From Archegozetes longisetosus (taxonomy: Eukaryota; Arthropoda; Arachnida; Sarcoptiformes; Trhypochthoniidae): a stretch of DNA of 64,000 nt. The notes beneath the pieces are model-generated. The model saw only the letters and a program-made list of their open reading frames with translations, had not been told where the DNA came from and did no database searches. This document shows, piece by piece, positions 46,251 to 58,959 of the stretch (the stretch's first letter is position 1; each line of letters opens with the position of its first letter). A program made the position numbers and the translations under genes. The stretch spans positions 4,063,855 through 4,127,854 of the forward strand of contig JAEMBT020000006.1 in NCBI GenBank assembly GCA_018873245.2. The letters run 5' to 3'.

Positions 46251-48259
46251 CAGATATTATATCATGTATTAAATAGTAAATCTTGATCAAGTTGCATTAC
46301 ATGGACTTGTTCATCAACCTCATACGGCTCAAACGGGAAGTGTTGAACATACGTCACCAACAATAGATGATGACGGGGAATATGACACAAAGGCAGTTAT
46401 TTATAGCTCAATGATAGTTGTACGATGATCAGTTGTCATTGACATCTTTAGTTATAAATCCAATAAACCAAATTATGAAATTGATTGATTTCGTTCTCAG
46501 TTTCAGAGATCATGCGATAATTGCAAGAACATCTAAACTATAAACATAATTCTTGATATAATTTATACAAGTAGATGTCTTGAGTTCCTCCAGATGAGAG
46601 ACAGAATCGTAAACAACTTTCAAACAAAAGTTTTTGGACTTTATATATAAATGAGTTTGACGTAAAAAAGAGTTCGGAATAGTTTTGATCAATGAAGAGA
46701 ATAAGTGTCAATATACCTATTTAATAGAGAGTTTAGAATTATGAGTTTAAAAAGTTGAAACGAACTTATTTTTAAGCTTTTATCAAAGTATTGATTAAAA
46801 TTAGAAAGTTTGAAAACTTCTTGTGAGATTACTTAAAATTGCCATCTCAAAGAATTTAGTTACGAAATTTTCAAGAATATTTTTTCCAAAAAATTCCAAA
46901 ACCATGCTTTTCGGTGCTTAAGATATGTTCAATATTTCTCCCTTTGATATCGATATTTTAAATATTCATTCTTAATTTTCATAGCGATTAATACAGTCTA
47001 AAAATTATAAAATGTTCTCAGTATTAGGTTTCTTTTTCCATTTGAAATTTTTCAATCAGCATCACTGCTAAGAATTATTTGTTAATTGTCAAAATCAATT
47101 CCATTCTTGAATTAGTTGAGATCATAATTTCAAGTCTTGTAGTTTTTTGCTCAATTAAATTCTAGTTTTGAGAAACCTAAAACTGATAAGTATTCTTAAA
47201 CTCCTAAAACAATTTTGACTCAGATACTTAGCGTTGTTATCAATATTTGCGATCTGGTAACCATTGATCGCATCAGTGAATTTGAGACTAAATTGTTAGT
47301 TCACGAATTTTTTATGCTTCTCTTTTTGCTTGCTTTTATGATTAACTTTGTTTTAATATCTGCTAATTTATTTTTAAATTTCACGTTTCATGCCTGTTGT
47401 TTTGCTTCAACCGTATCAGAAATGCAGTCTTAAGATTTTTTTATATTTCTAATATCTAAAAATACTTAAATTATTATCAGCTAAATTTTCAACATTCATT
47501 AAAAGCTTAATCAAATAATAGAATTTTATCTTACGATCATCACACGTAAATGTTTTTGCTTTTGAACCACAGATTAGTTGTAAGCCTGGGGGAATATCAT
47601 TCAAAGAGAATCCTCAGTTTTGAGAATTGTTGGTTGTTCTCCAGTTTTGAATTTAAGCTTCAAACTGGACGTTAGAATATTCAGCCATGAAAATTTTTAA
47701 TTAAATATTTGAAAATCCCTAACCTTAATTCAATATTTCTTCTAAAGGCTTTTGAGTTGGAGAAAAAAGTATTCGATATAAGATAAAGAATCGGACTAAA
47801 ATACATAATTTAATTGAATGCTTCTTTACAAAAGGGATTTAACTCCTTTTCTGACTTCTCGATAGAATTGAAAGTTCAAACTCAGCTCTACACATGTTTT
47901 TAATATCTATATACGCTTCAATGAACAAAATATGTTTAATTAAATCAATTGAAATTTCAATTTCTATTTAAATTAATGTTAAATTAGACTAAAGTAATAT
48001 ATTTTGCGAAGGAGATTGTGTTGAGGGTAGACATTCGTAACAATGCATTAAGTAATACATTGAATGAACGAAAGTAAACAAAACTCTTGCAAACTTTAAA
48101 AGTATCTCAAGGTGTTTCATTTTGAAATAGGTAAATCACTTAATAGAATTCATTTGAATAAAACACTGATGAAACAATACACTGATCAATAGAGAGAAAA
48201 TTTAGAAATAATAATGAACACTATTTGACAAATTGTAAACTCAGAAATTGATCACAACC
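46251..48259. other. Intergenic AT-rich sequence, no confident gene
   Basis: An open frame at 47215-47433 contains a hydrophobic stretch (MLLFLLAFMINFVLISANLF) that could be a single membrane segment. I see no family motif and no linked exon, so I do not call it a gene. Confidence 0.4.
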
Positions 48260-48885
48260 TGTCAATTGAAAAGAAATAAATCAAAAATACATCAAAATTC
48301 GGTCAGTGTTTAACTTAAACATTTTAATCAAAAAGAATATTAATTTAAATTTTAGGGAAATCAACATGAAAATTGTAATAAAGTTATTATCAGTGAGCAA
48401 CTTTCAAACCAATAGTAAAAATAGGTATCTGCAGTTTAAGGCAGTTCTCAAAAGCATATATCGGGTACTCGCTATAAAAGTATCTCCAAAAGTATATCAA
48501 AACTTATTTTTCTTGAGTCGCTTCGATAAAAGTCATGAATAATAATATGAATTATTGAGTCTGATTTTGAATCTTTTTATAGATTAAGTTCACACACAAA
48601 TCAATTAAACACTGAAAATAGTGTATAAAACTAATGAAAGTTATTTTATTGTGAACATCTTTTTGAAAACTACTTTTTAAACACTACTCTTGTTTAATTA
48701 CTAGTAAGAATAGAATGAATGAAAGTTGAAATTAACATTTCTAAAGTTTACTAATTAGTCAATGCAGATATTGTATTCTTAAGAATCATTGACTTAAATT
48801 GTTTAACTGCAAATTTTAGAGAACTTATATAGCGAACACCCGATAGCAGTCACTTAATTCCTTTTGCAGAGAAGCATTCAATTGT
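48260..48885 (+). repeat. Dispersed repeat, copy B, with an ATG after a TCAGT site
   Basis: This shares several blocks with 4130-4210 and 5040-5250 (see the entry at 5040), in a different order. After GGTCAGTG the shared sequence runs to ATG 48366, which opens MKIVIKLLS followed by GTGAGC, a good splice donor. It could be the first exon of a small gene, but no second exon was found and the longer open frame to 48542 has no motif. Confidence 0.4.
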
Positions 48886-49973
48886 GGTGAAATTTTATAT
48901 TTAAAAACAAAGAATGTCACTTAACTGTTTAATTGTAAACGTTCGAATAATTATCCGTAGAATGATTGATAGGTTCAACTTGAATATAATAGCATGAAAA
49001 TTTCACATAAAAAATTGTGAGAAACATATAAGAGTACTCCTTATAATTATATTACTTCGGCTTTGAGCTTAGCTGAAGATAGCGTTTCGATGTGAATCTG
49101 AGAAATTGTACTAGTGTTCTATAAGATCTACTATCTTTTCATAAAATTTGTAATCAAAATGACTAAATATCTAGCTTGAGCAGTTTTGGCACAAAAAAGT
49201 AGATTTTATGAAATAAAGTCAATTTTCAAAGACAACTTGATCCAGATTCAACGTTTAGATTAAGAGCTAATTGACAGATCTTCTAAGTTTATCTTACTCT
49301 ATTCAAAATCTAATAAGATTTCTAACAATATCGGTTTTTATGAATTGAAGAATATATTTTTGCCAATACGTGAAAATTCTATAAATAATAATAGATATGT
49401 GAAATTTATAAATACTGGGACTTATATAACGAGAATACTTTTCAAGGTAAAATAATATAATTTTCTAAAGTAAAATGACAAAACAAAGCATTGGAGAGTA
49501 TTTATCTCAATTTACCCATTTTCTATCTACTCAACAATACTCGTTTACTGATCAAAGTAGAGCATAGAATTTACAAAATCTTCAGTTCTAATCACATTCC
49601 GATCTTATGACCTTAAGTTTTTGATTTAAATATGAAAAATAAGAGAAAAGAATCTGTTTTGACTATTCCTATGGAATTTATTCACATATCTTAAAAGGTA
49701 TTAGTAGAAAAATACTAAAAGATGGAAGTTCAAGCCTCTCATTTAAAAATGTTAATAATTTATTTTTATAAAAAAAATCAAATAAAGAAAAATAAATTTT
49801 GTAAATAAAAAAATTTTCATTCGAAAAAATTTTAATAAAATTTTTTCAATCCCATTCCCATCATAAATGGATTAGGATTCAGATTCTATGTTCTAGACTA
49901 AAGTTACAATATTTCGCAACATAACTCAAAACATTAACTAGATTACATCTTTTTTACTGAGATGATGAAGCAT
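48886..49973. other. Intergenic AT-rich sequence, no gene seen
   Basis: Nothing was recognised apart from A/T runs near 49760-49850. Confidence 0.4.
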
Positions 49974-49981
49974 ACAATGAC

Positions 49982-50495
49982 TAGGGTGACCACCCGTCCC
50001 ATTTTTGACGGGACAGTCCCGTCTCTTTAAAAGATAAAAGACAGAAATCCTGTCAGACCAAAAACTCTCGACGGGACAATTAGTTTCCCGTTTTTCAATT
50101 TTCATTTTGAAAATGTGTTCAGAAAATATTTCTTTGAAATTCAAACATTGAATTTATTTAACTAATGATATGGGATTAAGAAACCCATTTGAATGTTTTG
50201 AACACCTATGGTTTTAAACCAAAAGTTGTTAAATTAATCTTTACTGCCTTGACTCATATCTAATATAAACCAGTATTTCTTACTTTTGAACAACTAACCT
50301 TTGATAGATAGCATACATATACTTTTGAAATCAACCATGACTAATAATTTCCAATGTTTTAATATTAGAATGTATTGTTTGACACCTAAATATTTGTAAT
50401 GACAAATAAAAGCGACTTATTCCGTTTAAAAATGTTAGAGTCCCCCCTATGATGTTTTGGTCCCATCAAGAGACAAACCAGAGGTGGTCACCCTA
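49982..50495. mobile_element. hAT-type MITE with perfect 8 bp target-site duplication
   Basis: The 514 bp element starts TAGGGTGACCACCCGTCCC and ends CCAGAGGTGGTCACCCTA. The octamer ACAATGAC flanks it on both sides (49974-49981 and 50496-50503). The interior carries CGGGACAGTCCCG-type motifs like the right end of the element at 7678, so they are the same family. It has no transposase. Confidence 0.92.
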
Positions 50496-50503
50496 ACAAT
50501 GAC

Positions 50504-51064
50504 ATCATGTGCATACGTGACTAGAAGATGGCTGACTAAATGTATATTAAATAGCATACTGTTATGATAGCATAATAGAAGATGTGAGACACAAAAATGA
50601 TGGAATTGCTACACATTCTGTTACATAAACAAGGCTATGATTAAAGGTCAAAATTAAAGAAACAGTTGATTCAAGCTGAACTTAAAAAGCATATTCAATG
50701 AAGAAATTTTAATTTAGAAAAATTCGAAAACTATTCCAGACTTCGATTTCAATAACTAATATTTATTCTTATTAGGTTAACGTTGAAGACTTCAAACTTT
50801 TATCAAATTTTATATAATATAATATTTTCATTGTTAGAAATTCAAATCAGTTTCATTATAATGTAGTATATTGATGAATAAATAGACTGAAAATATGGAA
50901 TTTTTCTCCAGATTAGAAGCTTATCTACACTCTACATTCTAAATAGGAGTATAGATCATTGAAAAATTCTGAAATTTACGAAAGATGCTAATCAACAAAA
51001 CACTTTTTGAGAAAATCAGCTGACTTTGGGAACTTTGTCCACCCTCTTGAAATATATTTTTTCA
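50504..51064. other. Intergenic AT-rich sequence, no gene seen
   Basis: No motif-bearing frame or repeat was found here. Confidence 0.4.
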
Positions 51065-51375
51065 AGTGAATAGCTCAAATTGCGAAACATTCTATCAAGA
51101 ACTAAGGAGTGTCGTCATCAGAATATGCCTACATTTAAACCACATATCAATCGAAGACATATTTTTGCAATCTAATGCATTTGATTGGCTTGATTGTCAT
51201 CCTGATTAGAGATACGCCGACTTGTAGTACTCGAATATTTATGATGGCTATAAGTTATAACAAACTTATATTCGTCGGTAGTAATAAGGTTTATCACTAT
51301 TGAAGAGCTAGTGCGCAGTTAAGAAGACAATTAATATACAAATAAGAACTGCCATATAAATCCGTACTCTTACTA
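51065..51375 (+). repeat. Inverted partner of 45930-46250, copy 2, upstream of the Cys-rich gene
   Basis: Reverse-complement match of 45930-46250 (ATTGAAGAGCTAGTGCGC at 51298 is the clearest block). It ends about 130 bp before the start codon of the secreted peptide gene at 51504, so it may hold that gene's promoter or be a transposed repeat. Confidence 0.65.
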
Positions 51376-51503
51376 GACATCTTGTTCCTTATTAATGCAA
51401 GTATTCAATAGGATTTCCATTTAGTTTAAAGCGTTACACTTTCACTATAGTGGCTAATCACAAAGTCCTTAATACTGGTTTTGATATATAAAATAATTTT
51501 GCA

Positions 51504-51758
51504 ATGATTTTTCAGTACATTCAACCTCTTATTGTATTGGTTCTTATTAGTTCCAGCTATGGACGTGATATCGACAATTGCAAAGGAATCAAATGCGGAT
51601 GCTTCCGAGGCTATTGTTGGTCATTCGATAAAACGGGTTGGTGTTTCACAACTATTGGTAATCGGCAACATTTCGATTTTGTGAAATGTGATTCTAATGA
51701 AGATTGTCAAACAAGCTTAAAATGTGCAGATCTTCTTATGTTATATAGTTTTAATTAA
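51504..51758 (+). CDS. Small secreted Cys-rich protein
   Basis: A single open exon of 84 residues, from ATG 51504 to TAA. A signal peptide of about 20 residues (MIFQYIQPLIVLVLISSSYG) is followed by a mature chain with eight cysteines, probably four disulfides: NC, KC, GC, YCW, WCF, KC, DC and KC. The pattern CKGIKCGCFRGYCW...GWCFTT followed by VKCDSNEDC recalls short secreted proteins of chelicerates with GYCW and GWCYT motifs. That recollection is from memory and the function is unknown. A TATA-like TATATAAAA lies only about 20 bp upstream of the ATG, which leaves a very short leader or means the true promoter is further up. The gene appears intact; a further 3' exon cannot be excluded because the chain ends without the usual final cysteine pair. 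Confidence 0.75.
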   Translation: MIFQYIQPLIVLVLISSSYGRDIDNCKGIKCGCFRGYCWSFDKTGWCFTTIGNRQHFDFVKCDSNEDCQTSLKCADLLMLYSFN

Positions 51759-51877
51759 ATTTCCTTTCCCAATGTCAGTTCAAGTGTAGATCGTAATAGA
51801 GAATAACTCTAAAATGTTAGTTACTTTGTAATTAATAATTTTCTTTATTTTTTCAAATAATCAAAATGAGTTTGGTT

Positions 51878-52052
51878 TAGTGTGACCAGGCATTGCTCAG
51901 TTGGCTTGGAGAGTTGAAAAATTATCTAAAAGGAGATTGTCTTTGGTCTTTTGATCTTAAAACATTGAATTTTAGAATTTTTAAAGATGTAAAGAGGTGT
52001 CCAAGTAATATTTTTCGTTAAAATGTCGGATCAAAGAGGTCTGGTCACTCTA
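51878..52052. mobile_element. Possible short hAT-like MITE
   Basis: The ends TAGTGTGACCAG and CTGGTCACTCTA are inverted repeats of hAT type 175 bp apart. The flanking octamers (GTTTGGTT and GAATCACA) do not match, so either the target duplication has decayed or these are unrelated ends. Confidence 0.4.
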
Positions 52053-55000
52053 GAATCACACTTATTTCAGTTAAGTTATTAAAGTAATGAAGCAATGAAA
52101 ACTCTCACTTTTGTTCAATTCTTGTCGTGGTTTTCCTAATACCATCTAAGTTTTTATTCCAGAGCTACTTTTCGCTCGGTTTTGAATGAAATCTATTAAC
52201 GTTTATTTTTTGAAAAAGATTTGAAAGTTGCTCATATGTTAATATTCTATTCACAATATTATAATCAGAGGCAAAATAGTTGAAAAAATAGTTGATTAAT
52301 ATAATTGTAGAACAAACCCCAAGATCAAGCCTTGGGTTTTATTATCAAGTATGAACTTTTAATACATGATTCATATTTCTACAAGTATATTATTAAAACA
52401 TAAATCACGCACTAGAAGATGTTTGAAAACAGTGAATCACTAACTTATTTAATATTCCAATTATCTGATCGAGTTTCGATAAAAAGAATTCAAGGATTAT
52501 TATTAGGGTTTGTTACACAATTATATCAATCAACTATTTTGCCGAACTCTGATTATAATACTAAAAGCTCTATTGAGCTAATATCATTATTGATAATAGA
52601 TTCTTCAAATACACATTTAAAATGATGCATTTAACCATTATAAAATTAACATTCTTTAAACACGTTTTATATAAATTAAAAATGAAATTATTGTCCATCT
52701 ATTGAACGTAATGATTTTCAGATATTCATATATGTAAAACTAGAATATATTACGTTGTCTCACAAAAATTTAAATTATGTTGAGCCAATCTTGTTTTTCA
52801 ATTAAATATATAGATGAACTATCTGCTAGACTTTATTATAATTTCGATTGATATTTTACTGACAAGTTCATTACAACACAAACGATTCTATTTGATATAT
52901 ATACTGTACTATTGAATCCAAAAGTGAAGTACTTTTCACCTTAAATGCATATTCTGGCACCAGGACACAGGAACGAAGAAAAGTAGCGAATCAATAATGT
53001 TGAAAACAAAAGAGTGAATGCAAAACCATTGTCAAAGCTCTTATCTCTCAACTATAAGGTCGTTCGAAAAGTTTTATCATCAGCATGTAGAGGAATAAAC
53101 TCTTTTCACCGGTTTTTCTATTTCTTTTTTGATTTGTCTCGCAATTAATCTACTGTCATCGGATTAATTACCAATCAATGTTTATCCTGCCGGCAAATAA
53201 ATACGACACAATAATTTATCTTTCTTGGTAGTTTAGCTTTTTCGGCAAAACTTTTCGAAAGATCTGATAATTTATCTGCTTTTAAGTGAATTGATTTCTT
53301 ATAATTTCATTAAAACTTGACTAATACTAAAAGAATTTTAACAAACATTTTGATGAAAAACATAAAATTAATGATTTTATTTCTGATTAGACCTTAACTT
53401 TTGTGAATTTCAACTTGTGTAGGTACAGAAATCGAATTCATATTGGAGACAATATAGTTTACAATAAGTGCTTCACAAAATCTGAGTCGATTTGAGATGC
53501 GACTCGAACGCATTCTAGTTTAATCAAAATAGACTCCGGGTATGGTTCAAATAGATTTAAATAGGTTTGAACTTGTAAGTTAGAAAAAGGTTCTAGAAGC
53601 CTAGAAAGCATTCATAAAATTCCAAAACATTCCAGAAATGTAGAACAAATTTTGGATCTTTCTAGAACTTCTAGAAAATCTAGAATTCAAAGGCATGTTC
53701 TAAAGCTTTCTACAGGTTTACATCACTTATTAATTCAAGTTAATTCTAGTCCTTAATTAAGCTTGACGCGAGTCAAAATAAAATAAAATCAAATCGTGAT
53801 TTGGACAAACTTGACTCAAAGGTAGACTCGACTCTATTTTTCGAGCCGAATTTGGATCTGCTCCGACTCCTCTTGAACTCGATTCTCATGAAACACTCAG
53901 TTATATAGTATATTAAGTAGTATTGCGTAGCATAGCAAAATACTTTAAAGGTCTTCAGGAAAGGTATCTATACTTTTCTGTCCTGTGCTTGGAAAATATT
54001 AGCATTTTCTTTGATTTTATAGAATGTCACAAGTTGAGTAAATCATGTATAAAATGATCTCATTTTACTGAAACAAATTTTCAACTTATGTGAAACTTTT
54101 TGATATTTTTGATTTCCTTATTGAGGTAATAATTCAAGAACTTTTAAACAATAATAAACCATCTTACATTGTTAACAAGAATAAACACAAATTTTATTTG
54201 AAATTTATTGTGATATTCTACATTTCCTCATAACTACTTATTTTCGATTAAAATGACTTTCAATATTTTCACACTTTAAAGACTAATTTCTATCTTACAA
54301 CACGAGTAAGTAATGTTACGTAAGCTTTGTTTTTACGTGGAATCACCGAAATGGTAGATTCTATATTTTAGAAAGGAATCCCAAATTATTTTTGCCACTT
54401 TTACTAATTTAAAAGTCTAACGAGCACCACAAGTTTTTTAAATTGTGATTTCTGAGTTATAATTAATCGATATAATGCTTTTATCAAACTTTTTGTTTTC
54501 TTTTAAATTATATTATTTTAATTTATAAAATTTTACAATAGTTGCAGGCACACTAAAATTTTATATTATCCAAGTTTTCATATAAATAAGAAAACGACAT
54601 TTATTTCATGTGATTTCGTATTAGTAAATATATCTCATTAATAAGTTTCAAAAATTGAGAAAATGCAATATCTACAAATGTTATACTTGCTGAACATAAA
54701 ATAAACTGAAATAAATTTTTGAAACTAAAACTATTGAATGCGAATAACAATATGTCATCATTAAATTTAAACTAATCTTCGACCAGATTGTCGTTTATCC
54801 ATAAATAAACTGTAAATTTGTTTATTCAGCACTTTTAGTTTGAACCTTCACAGGAACTATTACTTGGTCAAAGATTGCGTGATTTTTTTCTTTAGTAATA
54901 ATGTGTTCACTATGATTTTAACTTATTTTATTTTTAAGAATTATAAGTATTTTACGCAAACCATAATTCATTCTTCGTATTTAAGCTCTCATTTGAGTCT

Positions 55001-55499
55001 TTCTTAGACCGATTTGATTGAAAATTTACTTCAATAAATAAGTTATGAACAAATCTTAAATTCAATTTTTGAAATAAATGGCGTTTTGTATCAAAGCATC
55101 GGTATTAAGTAGCGATTGAAATCTTAAAAGCTTAATACTGTAGCTTTACAGCGATACTAACTAAAATCCCTGCTTAAACCAATGAGACTTTTGAAGATTT
55201 TAAATATTTACAACTTGAGTCCTGCATTAAGTTTTTAAAAAAGAACTTCATTTAATTAATCCTTACAGTATAAGGAATTAGAAAATCTTGATAAAATTTT
55301 GGAGAAATTCTACATGCTGACCGATTTCGCTCGCGCATATTTAATTCGCAAAATATAAAATTTCTAAATTTGAATAAAATCCGAAAATTTGATTTGGTTA
55401 CAAATTCGAAAATATAAAGTAAAATTCAAAACTAATTTTTATCATGGTAAAAAATATCTCGTTAAACAGATAATATAAGCTTTGTAGATAACATTTCGT
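52053..55499. other. Intergenic AT-rich sequence, no confident gene
   Basis: The open frame at 52419-52625 has no motif. At 53590-53710 TTCTAGAA-type motifs cluster, and 53470-53890 contains scattered ACTCGA / GACTCGA words. I could not support an exon. Confidence 0.4.
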
Positions 55500-55760
55500 G
55501 TTTCATCAGTAGTGTAATAGGTCTTGTTGTTGAATTCCGGAAGTTATAAAACTGTTAAAGAGGTATCAAACACTATTTTTCAGAAAAAAATCAATTTCAG
55601 GATTTTACTAAAATTTATGGGAGGACTGGTCACGATACTATCGAGACAAAATTCCGGCGAGGGGTCACCCTTGGAATTTCTAACCAAAAACCCTTTCACT
55701 TACAGACGAGTAAATGATGCAAACGGAAAAATCTTTTACGTTTTAGTTCTTTATTATTAA
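55500..55760 (+). other. Unassigned open segment, possible exon
   Basis: After ATTTCAG at about 55600, one frame reads DFTKIYGRTGHDTIETKFRR and then GVTLGISNQKPFHLQTSK to a stop. The overlapping longer frame 55524-55760 reads the same bases differently. The segment is locally richer in GC and has protein-like composition, but I cannot link it to other exons or to a family. Confidence 0.25.
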
Positions 55761-56940
55761 CTTAACATTAAATAAATTATAAGAAAAGTCCCAAATGATT
55801 GAAAGGAGTCACTAATGAGAGTCACGTTAAATACTTCTCATAAGTAGAGCAAGAAAAATATTTATTTAATCACAAATTATGTGTGTGATATCAGAGCATT
55901 TCTTCCCCTTTCTCACATATGGTCGTATTAAACTGTACGAAACGAAACACAATTCATGGAATCCACAAAAATGATGTCAATCATCGGTTAATAATGTATT
56001 GAAATATTGGTAGAATTTAAAGGCTTAGATGCAAAAAATATAAACTTAGGGAGAACCAGGTTTTTAAATATCTCGCAAAATTTATGAATTAATAAATATT
56101 TTCCTTATTCTACTCACAAGTGTTTGCACTGAATAGTTAGTTCTGATAAGATTTAAATTTTTAAAATCTTTTACTATGATATTTGAACCTTCCACCTAAA
56201 AAAACTAATTAGTGATCCAAACCACTTATAATTTACACTCCAAATCACTAAAACAAAAGTCAGTCATTTTCTGTTCAATCGAGAACATTTTTTTTCATTA
56301 ATATTATGAATCAAATGACTTAAATCACGACCTTAATTGACATCCAACTAAATATAATAACAGCTAAATATGTTTACGCAAAACTTGTTAGAAGCCTATA
56401 TTATTAGAAGGTTTTATTCACAAAGTTATTAAAAACAAAAGCATGTTTTTGATTGAATAGAAAACGACTGACTAATTAGTTTTTTGAGGACTTCGTGTCA
56501 TAATAAAAGATTAATAAAAATTAAAATCTTATAAGAACTGATTATTCAGTGCGAACTCTGCACGCTCTTATGAAAAGTATAGTACAAATCAGAACGATTT
56601 GACTAATCAAAGCTGAAGCTTTATTATGCAACAAATAACAGAGTGATTCAGACTGAATATTAAGAGACAGATGAAGAATCTTATGATCCAATATGAATGT
56701 CTAACGTTACCACTCCTAAACTCGTGTGATATTCAGATCTTACTTCATAGAATGATAAATACATAAAAGCGATTTCACTGAAATCAGAATCAGCTGTGAG
56801 ATCAATTTGAGCTATCTTTTGACCAAAGGTCTCTGTGAACTCTTTCAATAAAAAATCAAATTATCATTGATGAGTATTGTCACTAGTGGCTAATAATTCT
56901 AGTAAACGTTTTTCATTAGTTTCATATTCGAATTTAACGA
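55761..56940. other. Intergenic AT-rich sequence, no gene seen
   Basis: No exon, transposon end or tandem repeat was recognised. Confidence 0.4.
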
Positions 56941-56942
56941 AT

Positions 56943-56983
56943 TATGTATGTATGTATGTATGTATGTATGTATGTATTATTAT

Positions 56984-57035
<52 letters not shown>

Positions 57036-57037
57036 CA
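56943..57037. repeat. Compound microsatellite (ATGT)n-(ATT)n
   Basis: About eight ATGT units are followed by an interrupted and then uninterrupted run of about seventeen ATT units. This is a typical polymorphic simple repeat. Confidence 0.95.
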
Positions 57038-57828
57038 TTTTTGAAGATATTTGTTACATCTTATTGTGTTAAATCGAAATTAAATGTCAAAAATTAATGA
57101 TTACATTATTACATAATTTCAAATGATGCCAAATTCATTAGAATATTTTTTTGTGAAACAAAATTCCAGCAAATGATATTAATAGAAAATAATGAAATTA
57201 ATTAACGTTAATTAGAAAATGATGAAAATAAACAAAGTTAATATTGTTTGTTATTTTTCCTAATTAATATTCCTTTGATTCACCATGAAAAATAATTTAT
57301 ACCTATTAAGCCACTAAAATTCTGTATTTGGTAATAAAAGCTCTGGGATATCGTTTAAAATAGAGTTCTTAATCTTGTATACATTTCTTCAAATGTATCG
57401 ATCATCTTATGACTTGTATATTTTTTCACCACATTTTTTCAACATAAAGCTTTTGAAACTAATAAAACCATAAGATGTGCAGATGGCGTGATATCAGCTG
57501 AAAAAATATCTATCTTCATCACGAAACAGTTTAATTTTGGTGTAATATTAGATAATTTCTGAATTGATGAATACTTCTAAGAATATAATAAATAATTTTA
57601 TTCAATAATTCCTTTTCAAAGAAAATGGGAGAACTCTTTCCTCTATGGATTCGACCCATTACTGAGTACATAATTTGTTCTCTTCATTGTATTCAATAAT
57701 ACCGTAAAAGCCAATAAAATATATGAAGTAAAGATACATATTTTTCCAAACTAAAGATTAATTCTAATAAATATTGAAACTGAAATTTCAGATAGAAAAA
57801 GGGCTAAACCTAGATTATTATTCAATAA
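57038..57828. other. Upstream region of the third IR gene
   Basis: A short open stretch from ATG 57625 (MGELFPLWIRPITEYIICSL) may be an upstream exon of the IR gene, but no donor with matching phase is obvious. Otherwise nothing was recognised. Confidence 0.3.
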
Positions 57829-58959
57829 GAAGTTCTTAAACTTTATGATTATGTTATTACGGGTCATATCTTTTTGGTTGAGATCATGACTGCTTCGAAC
57901 TTGTTTAAGGAAGACAATTATATGTCATTTCTTTATCTATTCGAGGAAAATGTAACGATTCATTCATAAAAATTATCATTCGTATATTCTTTAGGAATTG
58001 TGAGTCACTCATCTTCAAAATAAGGCTTGGATCTGTTTATTAATTTCTGTTCTATTCGTTTCTGTCATGTGGGAAATGAGTACAATGAAGATTTCTATCA
58101 ATACGTACTTGTTCGACATAATCTGTCCATTAATGGCACATCATTTTGACAGATTTAATTTTAATCCTAACCCGATTGATAATTTGAAAAAATTGATTAT
58201 AATCTTTATGCTAACCATTTGGTTGATATCTAGTACTATTTTATCAAAGGGTTTTTGTGGACTTTTGGTATACACTCATCTTAACGTTAAATTAGAACCT
58301 TTTATATTAACGATTGAAGATTTGGCTTCAAATCTAAATTTGAATATTTTGGATCTTTGCAAGAATTAGAACACATTAAACCTCAAGAATATAATTCTCA
58401 AAAAGAGAAGTGGAAAATCACTCAAAATTGGAGAAAGAGATATAAAAACGATGGAATTAAAATGTTGATCGAGATCGCGTACGGGAAACTAATTTATTTA
58501 GCAGACACGAAGACCACTAAATACATACAACTATTAAGTCCCGACTTAAATTTGGTAATAACTGGTGGTAAATATGGACAAACTTATTTGACCTTGTTAA
58601 TGAGCAAAGAGTATAAGCTTACTGCTGAGATTCCAAAAGCGTTGGTTACACTAAATAATTCGTCGAATTTTTTTTATTAAATATTTATTTTTTATTTTAG
58701 TCTCAAAATTGGATTCAGACACGGATTTTTCACTCACTCAGAATTTTTGAAAAAATGTTGGCTTAATCTTATGAAACGTTTTCTCTCATCAACCGAGAAC
58801 AGGAATTTCAAGAAATATAATCCAGGTTTAGAAAACGAATACAAGATTGAATTGACACATCTATTGAAAGAAATAATTTTAATAAAGTCGTCTCTCATTC
58901 AATATCTGTTTGTATATTTATTTTTGAAATATGAAAGAGAAATTCTGCTCAATATATGA
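57829..58959 (+). pseudogene. Third divergent ionotropic receptor gene, with a frameshift
   Basis: IR/iGluR-type channel subunit. Proposed exons: about 57829-57951 (KLYDYVITGHIFLVEIMTAS, end of S1), 58025-58640 and 58701-58959. The intron of 73 bp and that of 60 bp have matching phases. M1 is WICLLISVLFVSVM, the pore region lies around FDIICPLMAHHFDRF, and M3 plus the linker read FMLTIWLISSTILSKGFCGL then HLNVKLEPFILTIEDLASN, the classic IR pattern. Near 58350 the frame shifts by one base (TAG at 58367-58369) before S2 (EIAYGKLIYLADTKTTKYIQ). The last exon has IGFRHGFFTHSEF, typical of IR S2, and ends with an M4-like segment. The 5' half of S1 was not found. The single shift may be an error, an allele or decay. 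It is not a close copy of the IRs at 26-35 kb. Confidence 0.72.

Noticed and set aside
47215-47433. Open frame with one hydrophobic stretch, considered as a receptor membrane segment
   Set aside because: No family motif, no linked exons, and AT-rich sequence often yields such hydrophobic frames.
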